A stretch of 64,000 bases of DNA from Bolinopsis microptera (lineage: Eukaryota; Ctenophora; Tentaculata; Lobata; Bolinopsidae), in assembly GCF_026151205.1 (NCBI RefSeq), contig NC_087083.1, positions 7,232,460 to 7,296,459 of the forward strand, given 5' to 3'. A program made the position numbers and the translations under genes. Position 1 is the first letter of the stretch, and every line of letters starts with the position of its first letter. Below are positions 12,622 to 24,400 of the stretch, piece after piece. The notes under the pieces are model-generated. The model was not told where the DNA came from. It saw only the letters and a program-made list of their open reading frames with translations, and did not search any database.

Positions 12622-15374
12622 GGCTTTTTCCTGTATCTTGCTATTTTATACACCTTGTGAAACTTGTTATCACAAGTTTACAAATACCTCCGGGACCTCA
12701 CATGATGACGTCACATGTTGTGTGATGACGTCACATTACAAGTTTAAAAGTACCTCGTATTGTGATGATGATATATGAACACCAGATAAAGAGGTTTTGA
12801 CAACCGTACCGATTGAAGAGGTACCAAACACACTTCCAGTTGGAGACATTGACAACTACAGCAAAGATGACGTCACTAAAACAGATGATGACATCACTAA
12901 AACAGATGATGACGTCACTAAAACAGATGATGTCGTCACAAAATCAGATAATGAAAAAGAGGTACCAGAAGAATTAATCATAACATTAGGCATCACGCTA
13001 TCCACTGAACCTCTCACTGTAGACAAGACATTCGGGGTAGTCACCACCACAGTTCCTGTTGTCAGATACCAGGCTACAACCATCGGGTATCGGCACATTG
13101 TGCGTAAGTTGGTGTGCGTGTCTTTCTGTGACGTCACCTTTTGTGTGAAGATGCCACGTGTTGAGTGATGACGTCATGTGTTGTGTGATGACGTCACGTC
13201 TTGTGTGATGACGTACCGTGTTGGATTTTGAAGCTAAAGTGAAAACTTTTGAAAATCTATGTAAATTTCATTTTAATATTAAACGGGGGCATACCATCTC
13301 AACTTGAATATTTTATAATATGAGCCACATCATTATTACCGACAAAACTCTAATCTAAATAGTTATAAATTAAGTTATTAATTAATTATAAATTAACCTC
13401 AGATTGTGAAAATAAGTGGGGTAATGATAACTGTGTTTGGTTTGCTGAGCGCTACTTCGCCAAGTTCATCAGCTGGTGTAAAGACAGAGCTGTCTCTGAC
13501 TCAAAGTGTCAGAAATTATGTAACAACTGTCACAAGGAAGGTAAGAATCCCTTGTTGAAGGGGTTTTGTGAATTTTGTAAAAATGCCCCTTTAATTTATG
13601 GAAATAGATTTCTTATCAGGGTTTTTTTTGTGTTTCTCAATGTGTATTTATAAAATGGGTTTTAATGTGTTATTTACATGTGTTGCAGCTGATGTTGTTA
13701 ACGCAGAAAGCTCAACTACCGCGAGCATAACAGAAAAAGAGTCAACCGCGTTCGCCTCCCAACTGGATCTAGGCTCACCCGAACCAACCTCCAACGGCGA
13801 CTCCAGCTGGGATATAGCCAGCTCAGTTATTAATGATGTGGAGGGTGGAGATGTAACCAGTGAGCAAGGTTACTACACCTTCACCACAAGTCAGGGTGAG
13901 TACGAGGAGGAGGAGGAAGAGGAGGGAGTTAGTTATGAAAATAAAGCTCCTAGTGAGCTTCAAACTGATAAGATTAACACTAAATACGAACCACCACCGG
14001 GTGTAACATCTGGAGAGGGTTCTAGAACAGGTAGCAGCTTTGTCAACCTATCTTCCCGTACAGGTGGGAACATCTCCTTATATGGGCATCACGTGGCTGA
14101 CAGTACACCAACACAAGGAACAACCTATAAAGATTTCAGTAAAGAGATTTCTGGACATACCGAAACTGTAGTCCCAACAGAAAGCATTTTAACTGAAAAA
14201 GGAACAGATTCGTATGCTAAGGCAGCATCATCAGCCGACTTTTCAACAAGCCTGTTAACTGAAAACGTTCCCTCAGAGTTTGCAACTGAGACTTCATCAT
14301 CAAAGGCTCTTACAGAGAATACATCAACTACTACTAAACAGTCTGAGCAATCTGAGGCAACAAGGTCTATCACTGATTCTGAAGGGTCAAGTTCTATCAC
14401 TGATGCAGAGGGGTCAAGGTCTATCACTGATGCAGAGGGATCAAGGTCTATTACTGATTCTGAAGGGTCAAGTCCTATCACTGATGCAGAGGGAGCAAGG
14501 TCTATCACTGATGCGGAGGGATCAAGTTCTATCATCACAGATACAATTCTCTTTAATCATGAAACTGAGAAGCCTATCGAAGGCAAATTGCCATCTGATA
14601 AACTTTTAGAAGACTCTGCAGAAGAGTATCACACTGGGCGACAAACTGGAGATGTGTCTACTGATCGTTCCATGATTATAAACTTTACAGTTCTCTCGTC
14701 AGAGCGACCAACTGAAGATGTATTGACAGAGAGCCCAACAAGGGACCGAGAATTGCTCTTAAAAACTGCTTCTGTTTCTACGGAAAGTATTTCAACTGGT
14801 CGACCAAATGAAAATATATCAAAGGGGCGACAAACTGAAGATTTAAGAACTGGGCGACAAACTGAAGATCTAAGAACTGAACACCCAAATGGAGATGTAA
14901 CAACTGGGCGACCAAATGAAAATATATCAAAGGGGCGACAAACTGAAGATTTAAGAACTGGGCGACAAACTGAAGATCTAAGAACTGAACACCCAAATGG
15001 AGATGTAACAACTGGGCGACCAAATGAAAATATTTCAATGGGGCGACAAACTGAAGATCTAAGAACTGGGCGACAAACTGAAGATCTAAGAACTGGGCGA
15101 CCAAATGAAAATATATCAACGGGGCGACAAACTGAAGATCTAAGTACTGGGCTACAAACTGAAGATGTGTCAACTGAACGCCCAAATGAAGATGTACCAA
15201 CTAGGCGACTAAATGATGATAGTGTCACAAATAATGGTGATAGTGCGACATACGATGGTGATAGTGTCACATATGATGGTGCTAGTGTCACTTATCATAT
15301 TTACACAATCACCTCATCTATAAATGATGCAAATACAAAGACGGACGCTCCAAGTGAGACAGAAGATAGGAATG

Positions 15375-15430
<56 letters not shown>

Positions 15431-18400
15431 TTGTTAAATGAGAGTCTATCAACAAAAGTGAATCTATCACACCAAACAAGCCCGGGAGGGACTAATTCCA
15501 TTATTACCGACAAAACTCTCTTCAACTCTACTGAAGCTACTACAAACAAGTTGCCGTTTAGCATTACATCAACTGAGTCTCTCAAAGAAGAGGAAGGGGT
15601 TACTGACAAAGAAGACGGTGTACCCCACATTACTGAGTCTTCACTCTTCCTCTTGTTCAGTCCTCTCAGTTCCCAATCCTGAACGAGCGTGAAACAACTA
15701 AACAGGGCACCCCAGAAGACTTTTCGTCTGTCTCCGTGGTTTCCAGAGATCCCATTTCTGATAGATCCACAAAGGAGCATTTAACACACTTGTCCAACAC
15801 ACTCCTCACCATGGTTACCCGTGTAACAAAAGGTATTTCGCATGACTACATGCTGGTTCTCCACGTGTTGTCTCTAAAATGTGAAATTACTCAGATTGTA
15901 AAATACTCACCACTACCGCATGGTTTTATTGTTGGAAAAGTAGCTCTACCAGTGTCACCGTCAACTTGTTCAAATAATCAACAATCAAAATCCGGGTCGG
16001 TTGTAATTTACGCGGTTGATGCCGTCAGAATACGCACGCAGTTTACGTGCATTACGTGCATATTGCGTGCATATTACAGTCGTTTGAATTATAACCGATA
16101 ATTGTGTCCATTCGTGATGTAAAGACTGTGTCACCCAGCCTGCATGGCTGTCGCTGTTAATTATTTTAACTTTGAAAAGTGGTTGTCTTTTATATTTGGG
16201 TGAAGCACAACATGACTACGTTTTATATGTTTCATTTTTCTGCGATAAACATAATCAGTATTATGTTACGAGTGGTAACCAGTGGTAACCAGTGGTAACC
16301 AGTGGTAACCAGTGGTAACCTGTCATACTTCAAACTAATGATCCCAGAAAATATTTAATCTCGATTAATATATCAAATAACACTTCCTTCATCCTAGAAA
16401 CAACAGAAGAAACAACAGAAGAAACAACAGAAGAAACAACAGAAGAAACAACAGAAGAAACAACAGAAGAAACAACAGAAGAAACAACAGAAGAAACAAC
16501 AGAAGAAACAACAGAAGAAACAACAGAAGAAACAACAGAAGAAACAACAGAAGAAACAACAGAAGAGGATGAAGTAACTAGTCCTCCCAGCACTACTGTG
16601 CCGGTTAAGAGTGTGATTGGAGAAAACCCAACTCTTACAACTGAAGGTATGTTATCTACCTGCAACTACTAATTAACTAATTAACTAATAACTAAACTTA
16701 TTAATTAATTGTTATATAAATAAGTTAGCTCCACAATTAATGGTAGTTAATAACTACAAATTATTTTCAGAGATAGTGTATGAAACGATAACCTCTGGTA
16801 AGTAACATTATCATTTGTATATTTGGTTTTTAAATTTTGTACCTTGTATACGTTAAAGAGTGTTTGGGTTTGAAAGTAAGTGAAGCATTTTGTTTCAGAT
16901 AAATCAGATCCAGGAACTGGCAGCACAACTGAACTTTGTGGGTGTGACGGATCCGGCGTCGTCACCTTACCTCCTGCTTCTGAAACTCCTGATGACACCC
17001 CTGCTTCTCCTCGAGCAACAGCGGATGTTAGCACAACAGATGCCACCACTCCTCAATCAACAGAGGATATTGGCACAACAGATGCCACCACTCCTCGAGC
17101 AACAGAGGATGTTAGTAGAGAATATGACACTTCTCCTTGGCTAACAGAAGATATTAGCACAAGAGATGCCATCACTCCTAGATCAACAGAAGATATTAGT
17201 ACAAGAGATGTCACCACTCCTCGGCCATCAGAAGATATTAGCACAGAAGATGCCACAACTCCTCGAGCAACAGAGGATGTTAGCACAGAAGATGCCACCA
17301 CACCTCGAGCAACAGAGGATGTTAGCACAGAAGATTCCACTACACCTCGAGCAACAGGGGATGTTAACACAGAAGATGCCACTACACCTCGAGCAACAGG
17401 GGATGTTAGCACAAGAGATGCCACCACTCCTAGGTCAACAGAAGATGTTAGCACAAAAGATACCACCACTCCTAGGCCAACAGAGGATGTTAGCACAGAA
17501 GATGCCACAACTCCTCGAGCAACAGAGGATGTTAGCACAGAAGATGCCACCACACCTCGAGCAACAGAAGATGTTAGCACAGAAGATTCCACCACTCCTC
17601 GATCAACAGAGGATGTTAGCACAACAGATGCCACCATTCCCCGATCAACAGAGGATGTTAGCACAGAAGATGCCACCACTCCTAGGCCAACAGACGATGT
17701 TAGCACAGAAGATGCCACCACTCCTAGGCCAACAGACGATGTTAGCACAGAAGATGCCACCACACCTCGATCAACAGAGGATGTTAGCACAAGAGATGTC
17801 ACCACTCCTCGGCAAACAGAGGATGTTAGCACAGACGATGCCAGCACTCCTCGAGCAACAGATGATGTTAGCACAAAAGATGCCACCACACCTCGAGCAA
17901 CAGAGGATGTTAGCACAAGAGATGCCACCACTCCTAGGTCAACAGACGATGTTAGCACAGAAGATGCCACCACTCCTAGGCCAACAGACGATGTTAGCAC
18001 AGAAGATGCCACCACACCTCGATCAACAGAGGATGTTAGCACAAGAGATGTCACCACTCCTCGGCAAACAGAGGATGTTAGCACAGACGATGCCAGCACT
18101 CCTCGAGCAACAGATGATGTCAGCACAGAAGATGCCACCACACCTCTAGCAACAGAGGATGTTAGCACAGAGGATGCCACTACTCCTAGGCCAACAGAGG
18201 ATGTTACCACGGAAGATGCCACCACTCCTATGCCAACAGAGGATGTTACAACAGAAGATGCTACCACTCCTCGAGCAACAGAGGATGTGAGCACAGAAGA
18301 TGCCACCACACCTCGAGCAACAGAGGATGTTAGCACTCCTAGGCCAACAGAGGATGTTAGCACTCCTAGGCCAGCAGAGGATGTTAGCACAGAAGTTGCC

Positions 18401-21400
18401 ACCACTCCTAGGCCAACAGAGGATGTTAGCACAAAAGATTCCACCACTCCTCGAGCAACAGAGGATGTGAGCACAGAAGATGCAACCACACCTCGAGCAA
18501 CAGAGGATGTTAGCACTCCTAGGCCTGCAGAGGATGTTAGCACAGAAGTTGCCACCACTCCTAGGCCAACAGAGGATGTTAGCACAAAAGATTCCACCAC
18601 TCCTCGAGCAACAGAGGATGTGAGCACAGAAGATGCAACCACACCTCGAGCAACAGAGGATGTTAGCACAGAGGATGCCACCACTCCTAGGCCAACAGAG
18701 GATGTTAGCACAGAAGATGCCACCACACCTCGAGCAACAGAGGATGTTAGCACAAAAGATACCACCACTTCTCGGCAAACAGAGGATGTTATCACAAGAG
18801 ATACCACCACTTTTCGATCAATAGAGGATGTAAGTACAGAACGACGGGGCACTAGTGTCATTAAAACCACATCGGTAACACCACAATTCCCAAGCACAGA
18901 AAAGAACAAAATGCTCTCCAGTCCCGCGAGTGTGTCTCTTGACAACTTAGAGGAACAAAAAGTAACTGAACGTGTTACTGTTACTGCACCAGTTTCAGTA
19001 CCCTCCTCAACTGGTCGATCTACTCGATACATTCCGACTGAACTATGGTCAACACAAGGGATAACGTTGTCTACTGAAGAATCTTCATCACATGGGGAAA
19101 CACTATATCCCCGAACTATTATCCCATCCACTCCTAGCCCAACAAAGGATGTAAGCACAGAAGATGCCACCACACCTCGAGCAACAGAGGATGTAAGCAC
19201 AGAGGATGCCACCACTCCTCGAGCAACAGAGGATGTGAGCACAGAAGATGCCATCACATCTCGAGCAACAGAGGATGTTAGCACTCCTAGGCCAACAGAG
19301 GATGTGAGCACTCCTAGGCCAACAGAGGATGTTAGCACTCCTAGGCCAACAGAAGATGCTAGCACAGAAGATGCCACCACTCCTAGGCCAACAAAGGATG
19401 TTAGCACAGAAGATGCCACCACTCCTCGAGCAACAGAGGATGTGAGCACAGACGATGCCACCACTCCTAGGCCAACAGAGGATGTTAGCACAGAAGATGC
19501 CACAACTCCTAGGCCAACAGAGGATGTTAGCACAGAAGATGCCACCACTCCTAGGCCAACAGAGGATGTTACCACAGAAGATGCCACCACTCCTAGGCCA
19601 ACAGAGGATGTTACCACAAAAGATGCCACCACACCTCGAGCAGCAGAGGATGTTAGCACAGAGGATGCCACCACTCCTAGGCCAACAGAGGATGTTAGCA
19701 CAGAAGATGCCACAACTCCTCGAGCAACAGAAGATGTTAGCACAGAGGATGCCACCACTCCTAGGCCAACAGAGGATGTTAGCACAGAAGATGCCACCAC
19801 TCCTCGAGCAACAGAGGATGTGAGCACAGAAGATGCCACCACACCTCGAGCAACAGAGGATGTTAGCACTCCTAGGCCAACAGAGGATGTTAGCACAGAA
19901 TATGCCACCACTCCTAGGCCAACAGAGGATATTAGCACAGAAGATGCCACCACTCCACGAGCAACAGAGGATGTGAGCACAGAAGATGCCATCACATCTC
20001 GAGCAACAGAGGATGTTAGCACTTCTAGGCCAACAGAGGATGTGAGCACTCCTAGGCCAACAGAGGATGTTAGCACTCCTAGGCCAACAGAAGATGTTAG
20101 CACAGAAGATGCCACCACTCCTAGGCCAACAAAGGATGTTAGCACAGAAGATGCCACCACTCCTCGAGCAACAGAGGATGTGAGCACAGAGGATGCCACC
20201 ACTCCTAGGCCAACAGAGGATGTTAGCACAGAAGATGCCACCACTCCTAGGCCAACAGAGGATGTCACCACAGAAGATGCCACCACTCCTAGGCCAACAG
20301 AGGATGTCACCACAGAAGATGCCACCACTCCTAGGCCAACAGAGAATGTTACCACAAAAGATGCCACCACACCTCGAGCAACAGAGGATGTTACCACAGA
20401 AGATGCCACCACTCCTAGGCCAACAGAGGATATTACCACAGAAGATGCCACCACACCTAGGCCAACAGAGGATGTTACCACAGGAGATGCCACCACTCCT
20501 AGGTCAACAGAGGATGTTACCACAGAAGATGCCACCACTCCTAGGCCAACAGAGGATATTAGCACAGAAGATGCCACAACTCCTAGGCCAACAGAGGATG
20601 TTACCACAGAAGATGTCACTACACCTCGAGCAACAGAGGATGTTACCACAAATGATGCCACCACTCCTAGGCCAACAGAGGATGTTACCACAGAAGATGC
20701 CACTACTCCTAGGCCAACAGAGGATGTTACCACAGAAGATGCCACCACACCTCGAGCAACAGAGGATGTTACCACAGAAGATGCCACCACTCCTAGGCCA
20801 ACAGAGGATATTACCACAGAAGATGCCACTACTCCTAGGCCGACAGAAGATGTTACCACAGAAGATTCCACCACTCCTCGAGGAACAGAGGATGTGAGCA
20901 CAGAAGATGCCACCACACCTCGAGCAACAGAGGATGTTAGCACTCCTAGGCCAACAGAGGATGTTAGCACTCCTAGGCCAACTGAGGATGTTAGCACAGA
21001 AGATGCCACCACTCCTAGGCCAACAAAGGATGTTACCACAGAAGATGCCACCACTCCTCGAGCAACAGAGGATGTTACCACAGAAGATGCCACCACTCCT
21101 AGGCCAACAGAGGATGTTACCACAGAAGATGCCACCACTCCTAGGCCAACAGAGGATGTTACCACAGAAGATGCCACCACTCCTAGGCCAACAGAGGATG
21201 TCACCACAGAAGATGGCACCACTCCTAGGTCAACAGAGGATGTTACCACAGAAGATGCCACCACTCATAGGCCAACAGAGGATGTTACCACAGAAGATGC
21301 CGCTACACCTCGAGCAACAGAGGATGTTACCACAGAAGATGCCACCACTCCTAGCCCAACAGAGGATGTTACCACAGAAGATGCCACTACTCCTAGGCCA

Positions 21401-24400
21401 ACAGAGGATGTTAGCACAGAAGATGCCACAACTCCTAGGCCAACAGAGGATGTTAGCACAGAAGATGCCACCACACATCGAGCAACAGAGGATGTTAGCA
21501 CAGAAGATACCACCACTCCTCGAGCAACAGAGGATGTTAGCACAGAAGATTCCACCACTCCTCGAGAAACAGAGGATGTGAGCACAGAAGATGCCACCAC
21601 ACCTCGAACAACAGAGGATGTTAGCACAGAGGATGCCACCACGCCTCGGCCAACAGAGGATGCCAGCACAGCGGACGCCACCACTCCTCAGCCAACAGAA
21701 GATGATAGCACAACAGTTCTTCCTACAAAAGATATCACTGTAGTAACGGGGCGTGTAACTACAACAACTATAGTCCCAGCTACAACTGGAGAGATCACAG
21801 ATTATGTCTCTACTGCTCCGACAGGTAAACATTTAACATTGTCTTTTATGGTAGTGTTGCTATGGTAATACTACCATATAAGGTAATAATATATATACTG
21901 CTCCGACTGGTTAACCTATACAGTTTTTTTTACATTAGTTTGTTTTAAGGGGAAAGAGTAATGACATGTAGCATTCTCATTTCGCACTGGTGAAAAGTAC
22001 CTGCAAGCCACGTAAACCTTACAATTGTACACGAAAAATGGAGTAAACCTAACAATTGTGCACGTAGCCCCACATAAACCTAATAATTGTGCACGTAGCC
22101 TCACCTAAACCTAACAATTGTGCACGTAACCTCACGTAAACCTGACAATTGTGCACGTAGCCCCACCTAAACCTAACAACTGTGCACGTAACCTCAAGTA
22201 AACCTGACAATTGTGCACGTAACCTAACGTAAACCTAACAATTGTGCACGTAACCTCAAGTAAACCTAACAATTGTGCACGTAGCCCCACCTAAACCTAA
22301 CAACTGTGCACGTAACCTCACGTAAACCTAACAATTGTGCACGTAACCTCACGTAAACCTAACAATTGTGCACGTAACCTCAAGTAAACCTAACAATTGT
22401 GCACGTAACCTCACGTAAAGATACATCAGGTGGAAGTTTGGAACCGGAGTGTAAGGATCAGAACGCGTATTGTTCAGCGTGGGCAGAGCGCGGGTACTGT
22501 TCTAACCAGTACCTCATTTACAACTGTCATCTCTCCTGTAACCTCTGTCCTAAAGGTATTGTTTCTCTTTCTATTTCACTTCCTCTAAATGGATTACTTC
22601 ACCTTTCTAAAGTCATTGCTTCACTTTCCTAACGTTATTGCTTCACTTACACTTTCATTCAGTATACTCTAACAACCCGTCCATATCTGCCAGTGAGTAG
22701 AAAGCTTGTGACAACACCAAAACCAGAAGAACCAATCACAGAGAAGATAACAGCACGTGATTTAACAGAAAGAGAATCTCTTACTTACACTTACAGTACA
22801 CCAAATCCCTCGTCCACTGGTGCACGTGAGTATAAAGACATTGTAGATATTAAGCTTGTAAATAAGTTACTTAGTTGTATATAAACACTACTTATTTCAG
22901 TGTATTTTTAGGTAACTTAGTAGTTGTAGATAAATATTAGCACTTATTTTAGTTCGTATAAAGTGTGATTAATATCTAACACGCTTAATACTTATCAGGT
23001 GATGCCTCGTGCAATCTAAGGTGTGAAAAGGGAATGATCCCGGACTCCCAATGTGAGATTTGTACTTGTGTTGTTAAAGAATACTCGTTTAAAGTAACGG
23101 ACTACAGCCAGAACCCTCTCTCTCACACAGGTATGTCACATTACTTGGTTAATAATTTATTCTTATTAGCTTGATTTGGTAACTATTTTATTTGAATTGC
23201 TTTAGGAACAACTTATACCCTTATGCCTCTCTTAAAAAATTTATACCCTTATAAATATTTGGGATTTTTGTAATTTGAAGTGAATATCTTTTTCGCAAAA
23301 GTAGAACCAATTAGAAATATTTGAATCGGGAATTGAGACTTTTTTGACTTTATATTTATTAAAAATATAAGTAAAGACGATGCTAGTTGTAAATGAAAAT
23401 AACACTAGTCATATAGGTATAAGTAAAAGTAACACTAATTTTAAGTAAAAACAGCACTTATTTTAAGTAAAAATAAAACTATTTTTAAGTGAAAATAAAA
23501 GTAATTATAAGTAAAAATAACACCAATTGCAGACGTGTTTGTGTCGGAGGACAACACAAAAGTAAAGGTTGGTACAACAGACGAAGAGGGTCACATAACT
23601 GCCCAGCTAAAAGAGATGTGTCAGAATGATCTTGTTTTTGAGAACAGACCTGTTTACAAGTAAGTTACTTCTAGTTTCACTTTCTCTTTATCTTTTCTTT
23701 AGTTTCTATTTACTTTCTCTTTACTTTCTATTTACTTTCTCTTTACTTTCTATTTACTTTCTCTTTAATTTCTCTTTACTTTCTCTTTAATTTCTCTTTA
23801 CTTTCTCTTTACTTTCTCTTTACTTTCTCTTTACTTTCTCTTTACTTTCTCTTACTTTCTCTTAACTTGCTCTTTTATACTTTCTATTTACTTTCTCTTT
23901 ACTTTCTCTCTACTTTTTCTATACCTTCTCTTTACTTTCTCTTTACTTTCTCTTTACTTTCTCTTTACTTTCTCTTTACTTTCTCTTTACTTTCTCTTTA
24001 CTTTCTCTTTACTTTCTTTTTACTTTCTCTTTACTTTCTTTTTACTTTCTCTTTACTTTACTTTCTCTTTACTTTCTCTTTACTTTCTCTGTACTTTAAA
24101 AGATGTTCGATTGAAAATATTACAAATTAGACGGATAAGAACAAGAAACGTATTTTTAGCTTATTATTACAAGCATATTTTAATCCTTACTCTAATTAAC
24201 TAATTAACTTATTAACTAATTAACTTATTAAATAATTAACTTATTAATCTTGCGTTCAGGATGATAGAGCGGAGAATGAAGCCTAGGAAGTCCGACTCTA
24301 AGACTGTTTACAACATTTACATGTCTCTTGATGGTTTGAAACTTGTAACGTATTTAAGTGTTAATTTAAATATAATAATCTATACATCCAAGATTAAAAT

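Noticed and set aside
17053-21684. Minus-strand open frame of 1,403 codons and several plus/minus frames over the 42-bp array
   Set aside because: All are alternative readings of the same repeats; only the plus frame from 16899 has matching splice sites at both ends.
7671-22420. CRISPR-like interpretation of the regular 31-bp arrays
   Set aside because: Units are directly adjacent with no unique spacers, and the sequence is clearly from an intron-containing animal genome.
13403-22555. ShKT exons as venom peptide genes
   Set aside because: They are single modules inside a long mosaic protein with no propeptide or stand-alone stop; structural use is more likely.
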